Shown here: positions 32,275-43,787 of the stretch, piece by piece
Position numbering within the stretch: position 1 is the first letter of the stretch
How the letters are laid out: every line of letters starts with the position of its first letter
Assembly: GCA_963989385.1 (NCBI GenBank)
Contig: OZ022502.1
Location: 54,429,454-54,493,453, forward strand
Length of the DNA stretch: 64,000 nucleotides
Origin: Ctena decussata
Taxonomy: Eukaryota; Mollusca; Bivalvia; Lucinida; Lucinidae
Direction: 5' to 3'
The notes under the pieces: generated by a model
What the model was told of the DNA's origin: nothing
Seen by the model: the letters and a program-made list of their open reading frames with translations, nothing else
The model's database searches: none
Program-made: the position numbers and the translations under genes

Positions 32275-34086
32275 AAGTCAAGTCAAGTCAAGTCAAGTCA
32301 AGTAAAATTTATTTAAAGTCGGTAGAAAAAGCTCCTAGGAGCTTTTTCTACCGACTAACAAACATAAAATATCAAAGAAAATATACATCACAGAACATAC
32401 AAGAAGAAATTTAAAAATAATAATAAAATAATAATAATAAAAAGAAAAATAAACACTTGGGATGTATTGCACTATAAACAAGGTTCTGGAAAAGGATAAA
32501 AATATCTCCAACCTCATCTCTGCGGAATAGCTTGGGTTGAAAAGCCCATTTACAAGAGAACAGGTTTGGTTACTTACATAAGGCACATTTACAAACTGCG
32601 CCATTCCAGGACTTAATAAACTGTCTAAAATTATTAAAGGAAGTAATCTTACGTGCATCTTCCGGTAAGGAATTCCAGAGATTTGCTGCCTGGAATCTGA
32701 AGCTGTTTGTACCATACCTTGTACTCTTGGTTCTGGATTTTTCAAGGAGCTTGGTGTACCTGAAATTATAAGAAGTGTCTTTAAAACTTATAAAATCCTG
32801 AAGGTATTGGGGTGATTGGCCATAAACAATTTTGAAAGTTTCTATGGCCATTGTTCTTAGTCTTGACAAGTGAAGGGTGCTGGTTCCAGCCTTTAAGATT
32901 AGCTCTTCATAACTAGATTAAAAATCTTGAAAAACAAATTTTAGAGCTCTGTAATTAATTCTTTCCAGTTTTTCTGTATTTGCTATTGAACAAAAATGCC
33001 AGATCAATGGACAAAGGTTGAAAATAGACATTATGAAAGCATGGTATACTGCTTTTCTGGATTCAAAGTACTGCCCAATGCGTTTCAAAACATTACTCTG
33101 CTGAGATGCTTTTTTACACATGGCAGAAATAGGGTTGTCAAACTTGAGATGAAAGTCTATGTCTACGTCTAATAGTTTCACTGTCTCTCCACACTCCATC
33201 TCCGCCTCCCCAATTTTAAAAATAGGTTTCTTTTCAAATGTTTTCCCACCCACAGCCAATACCTGAAACTTAACAGGGTTAGCATTCATGAGATTGCGGA
33301 AAACCCAATTTAACAACTTTCTACTCCCCATTTTCAGGACTTCAGTGAGGGAGGAGAAGTCCGGGTGCGAATATGACAGTGTATTGACATCGGCATTGTT
33401 GAGGAGTTTTGCCTAATCAATGAGGTAAAAAGTATCATTTAAGAATATGTTGAATATTAGGGGGCCTAGAATGGAACCTTGAGGCACACCCTAAATAATA
33501 TCTAGAAATGAACCACAGACATTTCCAGTCTTCACACATTGCTTACGATTGGATAAGTAGTCGTCAATCAGCTCAAATGCATGTTGAGACAAGCCATATG
33601 CAATAAGTTTTTCTTTTATAAGGTTTGGTGGGAGACAGTCGAAGGCCTTGACAGATCCATCAGGTATGGCTGCTATATATACTCGTTCCTGTCAAAGGCA
33701 CTTCGCCACTCCTCTATTATGGCAAGCAGAACTGATTGGCAACTAAATCCTTTTCTGAAGGTGGAAAGATAAGGATTAAAGATATTTTCAAAGTGTTTAC
33801 CGAGCTGTTCCTCAAGGGTACGCTCAAACAACTTTGATATAATTGGTAATATACTGACTGGTCTCCAATTTTGGACGTCAAAAGGATCTTTTTTCTTAAA
33901 TATAGGAGAGACCCTAGCATATTTGAGAGTGTCGGGGAATTTCTTTTCTGTGATCATCCTATTCATCAGTGAAACTGTAGGTCTGACGATGACCTTGTCA
34001 GCCAAATGTAAGATTTTTGAAGATATATTGTCCAGTCCAAGATATATTGTCCAGTCCACATGCGATGTGGACTCCTTAAAACTCAC
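32275..34086 (-). mobile_element. Decayed LINE with reverse-transcriptase domain
   Basis: Reading leftward: RT fingers with ARVSPIFKKKDPFDVQNWRP and SILPIISKLFER (about 33930-33810), then FDCLPPNLIKEKLIAYGLS and SNRKQCVKTG. An in-frame TAG (33492-33490) sits just before GVPQGSILGPLIFNIFLND. The catalytic box reads N-A-D-V at 33397-33386 where Y/F-A-D-D is expected. Thumb sequence follows, with KRIGQYFESRKAVYHAFIMS to about 32918, a frame change, and a C-terminal segment with RFQAANLWNSLPEDAR. The element ends in a (CAAGT)n tail at 32275-32303. CR1/Jockey-like, clearly inactive. Confidence 0.85.
32318..32355. repeat. 38-bp perfect palindrome near the LINE 3' end
   Basis: 'gtcggtagaaaaagctcct' is followed directly by its exact reverse complement, with no loop. 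It lies 15 bp from the (CAAGT)n tail, in the 3' untranslated part of the LINE on the minus strand. An RNA hairpin there could be the structure recognised by the reverse transcriptase. Confidence 0.9.
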
Positions 34087-34186
34087 ATATCAAATTAATG
34101 TATCCGTTGGACACACTATATTTTGCAAAATGTTCACATTAATAGTCAAAGGAAATATGACAAAGTAGGTATAGATGATAAAATTC

Positions 34187-34378
34187 GGGTCCGATCCGGT
34201 GATTATGCCCGATCCGGTCCGATCCGATCCGGTGAGTACACGTACCCACTACAGGATCTACTCACTCATGCCACAATAAAAGAGAAGACGATATTGCAGA
34301 CTGGACACAGACAACCGGAGGCAACATATGTTGAATGAGTGTCCTTGGACGTATCGCCAGTAAACAATTCTGATTCTG
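34187..34378. repeat. 'gatccg' cluster and R3 fragment
   Basis: Irregular repeats of 'gatccggt' occur at 34190-34232. An inverted R3 fragment ('gtccttggacgtatcgcc', 'agtaaacaattctgattc') lies at about 34339-34382. Confidence 0.6.
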
Positions 34379-34485
34379 ATTCTGGTAAAAAAACTTTGGG
34401 GGTTTAATGTGGGTTTCCTTCCATCTATATACGCTGATCACAAGCAGTTATGCCCGTGTAACTTAGTAACAGTGTTAATTAGATT

Positions 34486-35530
34486 ATTACGGGATTAGAG
34501 GATCTACTCATATGTGGATCACCTCAAAAAGTGGTTTTAGATGGCCAAGCCTCAGATCCAGTTCCGATTCTATCTGGTGTCCCTCAAGGATCTGTCTTAG
34601 GACCGGTCCTTTTTCTTATTTTTATTAATGATCTTCCAGATAACATCAGGTCAGACATCTGTTGGTGTTTTTGCTGATGATTGTGTTTTGTATAAGAATA
34701 TCTTCTCCCCATGGATTGCCAGATCTTGCAAGATGATCTGAACAACCTCACACAATGGGAGACCGATTGGCAAATGAAATTTAATGTTGCCAAATGTCAT
34801 TCTTTGAGGGTGACTCGGCACCTCCCTAGCAAGCAAATACACTTTAATTTCTCTTTCTCTCTCCACCAGCAAAGATTGGAACAGGTTCAATCCGCCAAAT
34901 AGCTTGGAATAACAATTACAGACAATTTGGATTGGGGTCAACATATTTCAAAAATATCAAGTAAGGCAACTAAGACTACGGGTTTTCTTCGGCGCAATTT
35001 GGCACTGGCACCTCGGCAAACTAAAGAAGCTGCATACAAAACATTGGTTCGCCCTCAACTGGAGTATGCAACATCTATTTGGCATCCCTATCATAAAACT
35101 CAGATTCAGCAGGTTGAGAAAGTGCAGAGAACAGCTGCCAGGTGGACCTGCAGGCGATGGCGGAACACAAGTAGTGTCGGCGATATGCTGGACGAGCTTG
35201 AGTGGCAATCCCTGGTGGCCCGCCGGGAGCAGTCCTTCTGAACCTTCTTTTACAAGATTCACTCCGGTACAGTGTCCCTTGAGAAAGATAAGTACTTGAC
35301 CCCAGCACCAAAGTCGAGAAGAACTAGGGCATCCCGTGACTCACAATACACTACAGATACCTTGCATATAGTGATGCCCTGAAAAATTCATTCTTCCCCA
35401 GGACTATATTCCTGTGTGGAATAGTCTCCCCTCTTCGGCGGTTTCTGCCAAAACCGCTGAGGAGTTAGACTGGCTCCAGTCCTTGTGTTTTAATTGCATA
35501 TCTGTAAGAAAGCTAACTCTTCAATGAATA
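34486..35530 (+). mobile_element. Decayed LINE fragment, RT palm to C-terminus
   Basis: It starts near [20 protein letters not shown] and [17 protein letters not shown], then a frame change, then [11 protein letters not shown] with the catalytic FADD at 34670-34681. After another shift it continues LQDDLNNLTQWETDWQMKFN, a TAG at about 34901, LGITITDNLDWGQHIS, GFLRRNL and LVRPQLEYATSIWHP, with further stops downstream. Related to, but distinct from, the 27252-28264 LINE. Opposite in orientation to the LINE at 32275-34086. Confidence 0.85.
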
Positions 35531-35859
35531 ATTTTTTCATCAAGTAATTGCAGAGTTACCCCGGAAACACAACGACTGGTTACATTTGGAGGTATTCCCC
35601 AATATTGTCTCAGGAATTCCCGAGACAAATTCACATTTATCAAGTCAGCTGACAGGCTGTGTCGTAACCACAGGTCAGTTGTCTAAGCATAGGAGCCTGA
35701 GTGGGATTTTATTATCCGCATCTAATTTGACCACATGTTACCTGCAGAAGATAAAATTGGCACGTCCTTGTTTCATTCAAAACATTTTCTGGGATTAACG
35801 TTTAAACACTGACATGAGGCATACCATAGAAAAAGGTGCATTGTGGCATTCAGGGCTTA
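35531..35859. other. Unassigned sequence
   Basis: No gene or clear repeat. The stretch 'atattgtctcaggaattccc' includes a small imperfect palindrome. Confidence 0.4.
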
Positions 35860-36870
35860 TACAAACACCAATGATCAGATGCAATCTGTAGATCTGAGCT
35901 GTCTGATCATCCCAGTGTTGATAGCTAACATAGTGAAGACTTTGATCAGACTGTACACATTTATGGCCTTTTGCTTACTAGGCAAATAAAGTCAACCTTA
36001 CATCTTTGTACATCAAATGAGCTAAGGCATGAGAAACAGCGCCAGGTTCCTGGTTCACAATCTTCCTTAAAGTTGAGAACAATCTTAAAGTTAAGGTCTA
36101 AAATGTCACTCTTAGAAAAACTATATTTTAATCATATTCAGAACCACAGGTTTTGCATGGTCCTACTGAGAATATGCCCTGAGTTGTAATAAAAAGAAAT
36201 ATCTAATAAATATTGTTTTTTTACGCTTTTATAACATGTGACTCTTGGATCCTTAAAGTTAAGGTTGTTCTCAAGTTTAAGGAATGATTGTGAACCTAGG
36301 CCCAGCACTTATTACATCAAGTGCACAAAATGAAGAGTTAGATCAGTCTGCACATCTACAAAGTCTGAATGATCTTCTTTCTGATATTGCATGCATATAA
36401 AATTAAGACTCAGATCAGCATGGGCAGTCATGCAGTCTAACGGCAGTGTGTGCAAAATGAAGACTCAACTCAGCCAGTGTGTTCTGGCAGTCTGTTGATC
36501 AGCCTCCTCCATTTTGATTTATATAGTTTATGGATGCAGATAGGGAAAAGTGATTAGAATGTGTTGGTGTGCTCCTATTTAAACCAAAAAAGAATAATCA
36601 GATTAGCCTGCCTATCTAAGCTGTCTGATCAGTGTTTAGCATTTTGGCACTGCATGTGCACAATATAAAGGTTTTTCATGTAGTCTGATCCAACTCTTCA
36701 TTTATCAGGAGGGGAATTTTGATCAGACTGCATGGATGTGCAGACTAAATTCAAATATGAAATGGGTCATGACAGAAACTGAAATAGTATGCATAGCCTG
36801 TGCATAAATTGAAGACGCAGATCAGCCTTTGCATTAATGCTGTCTTTTGTGTCCTCGGCTATTTGCTATA
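35860..36870. repeat. Cluster of decayed 'gatcagactg' repeats
   Basis: Motifs such as 'tgatcagactgtacac', 'gatcagtctgcacat', 'actcagatcagcatgggcag' and 'gctgtctgatcagtg' recur about every 60-150 bp in both orientations, separated by 'aaatgaagact'-like text. It looks like an old array of short elements. An inverted-repeat element (36041-36304) lies within it. Confidence 0.55.
36041..36304. mobile_element. MITE with ~45 bp inverted ends
   Basis: 'ggttcacaatcttccttaaa' and 'gttgagaac' at the left face 'gttctcaagtttaagga' and 'atgattgtgaacc' at the right; 'aatcttaaagttaagg' also pairs with 'ccttaaagttaagg' partners. No coding sequence. Confidence 0.65.
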
Positions 36871-37635
36871 TACATGTATTGGTATTTATTAGGATTCATA
36901 CACTTCTTATGCAAACTTAGTGACTATTTTGGGATCGCAGGAATGCACAGATTGATCTGAGTCTTCTCTATGGGTACATGCTAATAGGTGTCTAGTCCGA
37001 TGCATATCCGACTTAAACAAGACCAGTCGCACGACGTGACTGCTTGCCTCAACTGGCACGTGCCAATCACATAAAAACTTAAGCAAAAAATATAAATAAA
37101 TAAAATAAAAAAATGCCAAAAGTGGGAGGCCGATGCGGACACTGACTAGTTTCTAAAATAATGAGAATGGTTGGTTGTTTCGGGTTTAACAGTCCTTTGA
37201 GACAGTATTTCAGTCTACATTAAGTTGTCTCCCAGAGAAAGGGAGAAAGAAAAGAGGATGACCCATACCCGCATCTACTGCAAGCACAGTAGGCCCTTGC
37301 CCTACTTATATCCAAATTAGTAGGATGCCCTGGCACTGAAATTTACCCAGCACCATCGCCCGAAGCGACCACCCCAAATGAGAATGGAATACAGATACAT
37401 GCATCTGCACTCACTGCATGATATTTTGCAATTTGTTTTGAACAATTAGTTTTTTCTTTCTTTTTCTGTTTACGGATCATGAAGACCTATAGCCACTCTT
37501 CACCTTTTTGAATTCCTAAAATGACACCTTTACTATTTTTTTTTTTTTTTTTCGTAACTTAATTCTAGGAAGATTACAAGATCATAACAACACTTTTTAG
37601 GTAACACTTTTAAGTATTTGGTCCAATAGGTCTGA
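36871..37635. other. Unassigned sequence
   Basis: No splice-bordered coding sequence. A T16-T17 run at about 37536-37552 follows degenerate text. The interval 37200-37380 has the look of a short dispersed repeat, but no second copy was found. Confidence 0.4.
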
Positions 37636-37790
37636 GCAAATAGTGCAGACCCAGATTAGACTGCTCCTCTAGGGGTAGTTTGATCAGGGTTTTCACTATT
37701 TGCCATTCCATCTACATTTCTTGGACACATTACTGCACGTTAAAACTAAACTGTTCCATTATTTTAGGACAATTACGATAAATGATTAGG
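37636..37790 (-). mobile_element. H2 hairpin MITE, inverted copy
   Basis: The hairpin 37636-37703 pairs 'gcaaatagtgcagaccc' with 'agggttttcactatttgc' around 'gactgctcctc' and 'aggggtagttt'. The flank, read inverted, matches the outer left half of 16310-16530 ('aattgtcctaaaa', 'ggaatggcaaa'). Confidence 0.6.
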
Positions 37791-38596
37791 TCCTAATACT
37801 TAGAATTTTTATGGTAGTTTGATTTGAAAACAATAGAATTCCATACACCATCAGAGCAGTCTCTAAGAAATCTTACTGACCTGACCACCAACAAAGAGTA
37901 AATCTATTTTAGAGGATTCAAGTCAGTAATAATGACCCATGTCAAATTGGGAAGGTGGTTGCATGGTATTTATAGCACTGGTACTGAAGACATAACTGTT
38001 GCTTAGATTAATGGGTTTTTCAGCCTGAGCCAGATTACACCAGGCTAAATGGTTGGCCATCAGAGTAAAAAGAGCCACGTTAAGATTTCTCTATTCGAAT
38101 ACATATAACCATTTAGCCTGGGAGCCAGGCTACTGAGGAGTTTAAGGCCCTTATTTAGATTATCGGTCCAGAGGTATGTGTTTTAGCATGCCTCTGATCT
38201 GCTTCTTGTAAACAGTTTTAATGGCCTACCCCGAAAGTTTGTTTTCCCTTTGAGCTAAATTCTAAATTTAGCCACCCACCACACCTGAGGTAATGATCAG
38301 AAAATGATCGTCTCAGTATCGAGAGACAGATAGATAGTAACGGTCGGCGTCCGTTAGAACCTCAGCAGGCTTGTTTGGTATACCAGGCGTAAAATAGAGT
38401 AGAAACTTCATTTAACGTCAATTTTCCACTTATTAACAATTAAACACTAGCACTGTTACGCTATTTTACCGAGAAACCAAGATTAAGGCTGTACATGGTA
38501 TAAAAACAGGTAAAAAACTATCGATACAACTTAACTCAAAACATTATGTTTACAATTTGTCGTTGTTAACCTGTATACCAAATATAAACTAAATGT
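37791..38596. other. Unassigned sequence
   Basis: A loose fold-back joins 'agcctgagccagattacacc' near 38020 with 'agcctgggagccaggct' near 38115. No gene recognised. Confidence 0.4.
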
Positions 38597-38823
38597 GTTT
38601 CGTATAATTTGCCTAGTCTGTTGTAACCCTTCTGTTGGTCTAAATTATTTAGTTCAGTATAGATAGCTGAGTTGCCACCTATTTGGGAAAGAGCTGCTGA
38701 CTCGGCTTATCACTTGTAATTCATTGTTTGTTGGGATGTCTTTGTCAATCTTTCCTTTTGATGTTGGAGATAGGGTTTGGGATCTGATTCAGTCAGTTCC
38801 TGAAGTGTAGTTACTCTTTAAAT
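38597..38823 (+). repeat. Dispersed repeat R2, direct copy
   Basis: Inverse of 30727-30955 at high identity. Here it is followed by short units with 'gatatctt' and 'gacgaaaaagtgt' (38845-38870 and 38993-39020), and an 'acggacggatggacag' microsatellite, so it may be part of a larger tandem-core element. Confidence 0.7.
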
Positions 38824-39113
38824 TTCCTTCTTATACTATTGCGGAGATATCTTCGACGAAAAAGTGTGGAGAGAAAGAAAAGTGAACAAATAAAGGGAAG
38901 AACAAGAGGAGAGGGACTGTTCTCACTCTTACAATACAACTTGTCGTTGTCATCATGTATATCAAAAATGAAGTATCTATCTCATACGGCTCTTGAGATA
39001 TCTTTGACGAAAAAGTGTTACGGAATTACGGACGGATGGACAGATGTAAAGCAGTATACCCACCTCCTCACTTTTTCAAAGCAGGTGTATAATGACATGA
39101 TTAAAAATGATGA

Positions 39114-39521
39114 ATAAGGCCGCGTTCACACGAAACTTTAACAAAGAAAGTATTCCAGACATTTTGCGTTTACATGGAGCAAATTGTTTGCTAAAGAAAA
39201 TGTCTCATAGAATCTTTGTCAAATAAACTTTGGCAACGAAATATTTCCTGCAATGTTTACACGACCAAATATTATTCGTCAAAGTTACTGCAGCAATGAA
39301 ACAAAATCTTTGTCACATTTTCCACGCTTATAGCAAAGTTCTTTGTTACATAATCTTTAGCAAAGTTCTCCGTTTACACGGATAAATTTAATTTATCGAA
39401 GTAACTTTACCATATATATTTGTCAAAGAAACATTGTCATATTTTGGCATTTACACGAGCACATTTTTCTGTGGCAAACCGTCTTTGTCACAAAAACTTT
39501 GCCCGTGTAAACGCAGCTTAA
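39114..39521. mobile_element. MITE with 'aaggccgcgttcacacg' ends (~405 bp)
   Basis: The left end 'ggccgcgttcacacg' faces the right end 'cgtgtaaacgcagctt'. The interior alternates 'tttgtcaaa' and 'aactttg' motifs, many mutually inverted, so it can fold into several hairpins. No protein encoded. Confidence 0.65.
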
Positions 39522-41228
39522 CTCGTCCTTTATAAGATTAATGATTAAAATTGAGCAACATTTATGTTTTTCCTTACACAACATAAGAAAAAGCAGGAAG
39601 TTCTGACAAAAACTCATACAAAATACACAAGCGCAATCCCGATTACTGCCGAAGTATGCCTTTGACCCAAAAGCAAAAGTGGTCAAGCGTTGCTTCTCCA
39701 CGAGAAAACAGGACCATACTCTGCAATACCTTTACATAGTTTTCATCAGATCTAATTTAATTAACATACACACCGTGACAAGAATCTCTGTGAAATGCAG
39801 GCGCACAACCATATTCGCTACGGATACAGGCCCTTGACATGAAATCGAAAGTGGTCAAGGGTTGGGAACCCATGAGCATGCAGGGTCGTACTCTTTGATA
39901 CTTACCCGGTATTAGTTATCACAAATGATTTTTGTCACATTAAACTAGCACTTACGCAGTGAAGAAGAACAGTACATGTTTTACCTGCACGGGTGCACCT
40001 GCATGAGGTTCCGTCTTAGGTGTGAAGCTGCCTCTTGAACTTACCTAGGTTTGAAGCTACTCTGAATTCTTTTTGTAGACTGTTCCACTACTTTGCCGCC
40101 TCATACCTGGATGAAACCTTCCCAAGTGTACAACTGTTAACTCTTGGTACATGTACAAAATTCTTATATCTAAAGGAACAGTTGGAGTTCTTAAAACTAG
40201 CAAGATCATGTGTGCATGCAGGTGAAATCTTGTTGATAATTAAAAAAACACACCAGAGCTATATATGTGAAGAGTAGGTAAATTTACTTTTGCAATAGAT
40301 AATCGTACGTGCTCTCAGAATCATTATAAACTTTTACAGTGCTCTAAACTACAATTATTCCAGTGTATTAGTGCTACTTTTGGAGCAAAAACTGCCACAA
40401 TAAATTAAGTAATGGGCAATAATTAAAAAATGACCAAATAAATGATTTATTAAACCAATAAACAAGTACAATACGTTCATTAACAGAACATGTTGAGAAT
40501 TCTGAATACAGTATTACTACAACTGGAGAAAGATATACATGTTGTTATATCATCTGCATAATTTTACAGAGTACTGTGTTTAAAAAAATATAAATATCAT
40601 TCATAAAGATGTTAAACAAAAGGGGGCCAAGAATAGATCTCTGTGGTACTCCTTTTATAATAGTTAACTAACTGCTTGTATGTATTCGTAGTTTAATTAA
40701 AATCTTAAAGAGTTCCTTCAAGAGCAGAGAATATATTCAGAAGAAAGAACATGGGCCAGACTACGTAGTTTCGGCTATTAAAGCCTCCTCAGTGACCCTG
40801 ACAATATCTGGTGACGAAACAAGAGAAAAGGATACTCTGGTTTTTTAAATCTTAATTGGACAGTCGATTCAAAGACTGAATAGCATCAAAAAGGGTCCAA
40901 ATAATATCTAAAACAATGGTTTAGAACATGAGTATAAACCAATCCAACATTTCAGATTTCTCAGAATATATCCTCTGATCTCAAAGGACGAAAGTAAAAT
41001 ATAATCTGCACCATGGATGATGTACGGGGAGACGTTTTACGGCCACCACACGGCACAACACCAGCTGCAGTGAAGTAAAATTAAAATCTTAAAGAGTTTC
41101 AACTGTTTTCTATCAGACAAATAGGTCACAGACCTCCTTAGTTAGACCATACGCTTTCAGTTTGAAACGACCATAAATACAATTTCTTGTATCTTGTATG
41201 ATGCAAGTGTGCCTTTCGTGGACTGCTA

Positions 41229-41232
<4 letters not shown>
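39522..41232. other. Unassigned sequence
   Basis: A segment at 40600-40680 ('gggggccaagaatagatctc', 'tgtggtactcctttta') reads on the minus strand like the GxxQGSILGP region of a LINE reverse transcriptase, but only over about 20 residues. Nothing else is recognisable. Confidence 0.4.

Positions 41233-41278
<46 letters not shown>
41233..41278. repeat. (TG)23 microsatellite
   Basis: 46 uninterrupted bases of TG. A long open frame across it on the minus strand encodes poly-His-Thr and is an artefact of the repeat. Confidence 0.97.
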
Positions 41279-41280
<2 letters not shown>

Positions 41281-42100
41281 TCTTTCCCTTTTGGTTTTTG
41301 GGGCAGGACATGGGATCTGATTGCACCGGTTTCTGATCACAGTAGATTTCAGTTTTCCACTTTTTGAAGATGCCATCACGTCTAAAAGCCAAAATAGTGA
41401 AAATAACCAAAGGTAGGAATAAGCAATGCAACAGAACGATAAAAGTGGCCATGAAATAGAAAATAGAAAATAACTGTGAGGTCATATTGGTTCTTGCATT
41501 ATTTATTATGACTATATTAAACATTTCAAATAAGGAAATATTTCTGCTTGCATTTAATTTGTTAACGTTAGGGCAAATATTCATATATCATGAGAATGAT
41601 TATAGAGTCCGTATTTCTGCCTAGCCACTATGAAATAGTACTGCATGCAAATAAAACTACGATACTCATCAGAAGATTGAAATACAAAATGCCTTGAGGT
41701 TTAGATGAAATACTATATAGCTTACCTGTCTATAATATGTTGGATTGTTGTACTCCCATAATATGAGATATCGGGTATTCTGACGTCCATATTTTATGTT
41801 TTTGTGTTGATGTTTACATTTTTACTTTCACTGAATACCCGAGAAATGGAAAAGAAAGTAGGAATGGAAATGGCAGAATAAAAATAGGAATAATAAAATG
41901 AAATATTAAATAAGAGAGTGACAATTAAATAAGAGAGTGACAAGTTTTATGTTATAGAACTAGAATTGTTGGTCCTCCTTATTTGCCCAGACTTACTTGT
42001 AACCTAAGTACCGTGAGAATATAGAGCTCCAGTCTACGTGTTCCGACCCAAATAAAATGAATATGTTATAATTTAACTTCAAATTAAATGTCACAGGGTG
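41279..42100. other. Unassigned AT-rich sequence
   Basis: Contains a direct duplication of 'aaataagagagtgacaa' (about 41909-41943). No gene recognised. Confidence 0.45.
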
Positions 42101-42330
42101 TAGGTAATAAGGTATATCGTACACTTGTACTGCTGCCTTGCGGTACAAACCGGCTATTATAGCGACGTGGTAGAGTGCTCGACTTTAGATCGAAGGATCC
42201 CCGGTTCGATCCTCGGCCGGGTCATGGAGATTTTTAAGAATCCGTGACATATATGAATAGGTATGTTATTTTTGGTATGTCGCTATATGAATAGGGTGGA
42301 GGATAGTGTCTTCGACTTCACACCCACACA
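42101..42330 (+). mobile_element. tRNA-derived SINE, family S3
   Basis: The head at about 42158-42223 has 'tagcgacgtggtagagtg' (A box), an anticodon-like loop 'ctttaga' closed by tcga/tcga, and 'ggttcgatcc' (B box). T-stem pairing has a mismatch and the acceptor stem does not close, so a functional tRNA is unlikely. The tail contains 'gacatatatgaatagg' and a related 'cgctatatgaataggg'. Confidence 0.55.
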
Positions 42331-43493
42331 CCCTGTCACAAAAATGCATAATCTGCTCCTCTAGGAAAAAAATAAATGAGCAACATGCTTTAATTCTAAT
42401 TCTATAAACTTGTATGTTGTACTTTCTATTTATGTTGTGAAAAAAGTGAAATGAATATGGTTAAACCAAGTTTATACCATCGCCCCACTGTTAAAGCGGG
42501 GTTTAGTAGGACCATTTCTAGCCGGTGCGCATATAAATTTCACCGTGGACAATTTACACGGTTGAAAATTGACAGGTGCACATGTTGATCAACAATTGCA
42601 CGTGTTGAAATTATTAAATTTTGAGTTTTCCTGATCATCTTCTGTGTTGGTATAACGTTTTATATTTTCCAAAACCAATTCTTTTTCAATCACGTTCAGA
42701 CAAATGACAATTGAATAGCAAGATAGGACAAGACCAATGTAAAATTACAGCACTTAAACTTGACATGCTCTTCAGTCCAGAATCAGAATTGTTTACTGGT
42801 GATACGTCCAAGGACAATCATTCAGGAGTCTCAACTGTTCACAGTATCACATCTGATAATACTCTTGAAGATGGCCATTGTGTACTCTGTCGTACGACAC
42901 GTAACAACGTTGTAGTGATAGGTCAGGTAACCGGGACTAATCTGATGCACTCTCTAAAACTCAAGCATCATTGCTTCAGTCATGTCAGGCCTTATGCTTT
43001 AGGGGTTTTGTTTGTCCAGTCAACAGTTGAGCTTATTTAACGAGGCCACATTCCTTGGGTGCGAAACCACATTTAATACACACAGTGTGTGTTGTGTTTT
43101 GTGAAATTGTGTGCACATTTGATAAGGCAGACCCCACTGTGGACATTCAGTGATAAGGTGCAATTTCAAACCACCACCCTGATACCACTTTGTACACCTC
43201 AGAGCACAGAGGGGATAGATATCTTGGTCTGTTGGATTAAAAAAATCAGATGTGCCGCCCATGGGAGTCTTAACATGTGGCACCCTGCCTGCCCTGCGTG
43301 AAAGCCCTGAAAGGAGAACACCCAATCATTAGGCTAGGAAAGACGCACTGCAAGGGGAATAATTATCACTATGGGCACTGCAACAGGGCAGGAATTAAAG
43401 TGTTGTTAAAAGGAAGTTCAGTAACATAATCTTTTTTTTTTGTCTGTACATGGATGACCCTCATGGATGATTTTAGCTTTGCTAAGTTGTTGC
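42331..43493. other. Unassigned sequence with an R3 fragment
   Basis: An R3 fragment lies at 42780-42830. Around 42530-42600 several partly inverted 'caccgtg', 'cacgg' and 'gtgcac' motifs suggest a decayed hairpin element. No gene seen. Confidence 0.4.
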
Positions 43494-43702
43494 AGAGCTC
43501 CAGATATTAAAGAGTGGGTATTGAGGATAATTTGAAGATAATTTTTCTTATTTCTCAACGAAAACATACGGTATGTTGTGACCCCTCATTAGAACCATCT
43601 TGACAAGACGGTTCTAATGATGGTCACAAAATATGTTTTCATGGAGGAATGTGGATAACTATCCTTGATCTATTTCTGTTACCCCTTCTTATCTGGAGCA
43701 CT
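43494..43702. mobile_element. Hairpin MITE family M3, copy 3
   Basis: Ends 'gagctccagata' and 'tatctggagcac' are inverted. The centre 'acccctcattagaaccatct' faces 'agacggttctaatgatggt'. It directly abuts the 5S-related repeat. Confidence 0.7.
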
Positions 43703-43787
43703 GTTGTTGTAGTGAATGGGTATGAATACCACTACTAGCGCCTCACTGTAGAAGCATGCTTTATTGCAAAGTGTTAGAGTGGTGGAC

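Noticed and set aside
40600..40680. Additional LINE on the minus strand
   Set aside because: Only about 20 residues resemble the reverse-transcriptase QGSILGP region; nothing on either side supports it.
41138..41584. 148-codon minus-strand open frame
   Set aside because: It crosses the (TG)23 tract, producing a His-Thr run, and has no recognisable domain or splice context.
42158..42223. Functional tRNA with a UAA-like anticodon
   Set aside because: The T stem has a mismatch and the acceptor stem does not close; better explained as a SINE head.
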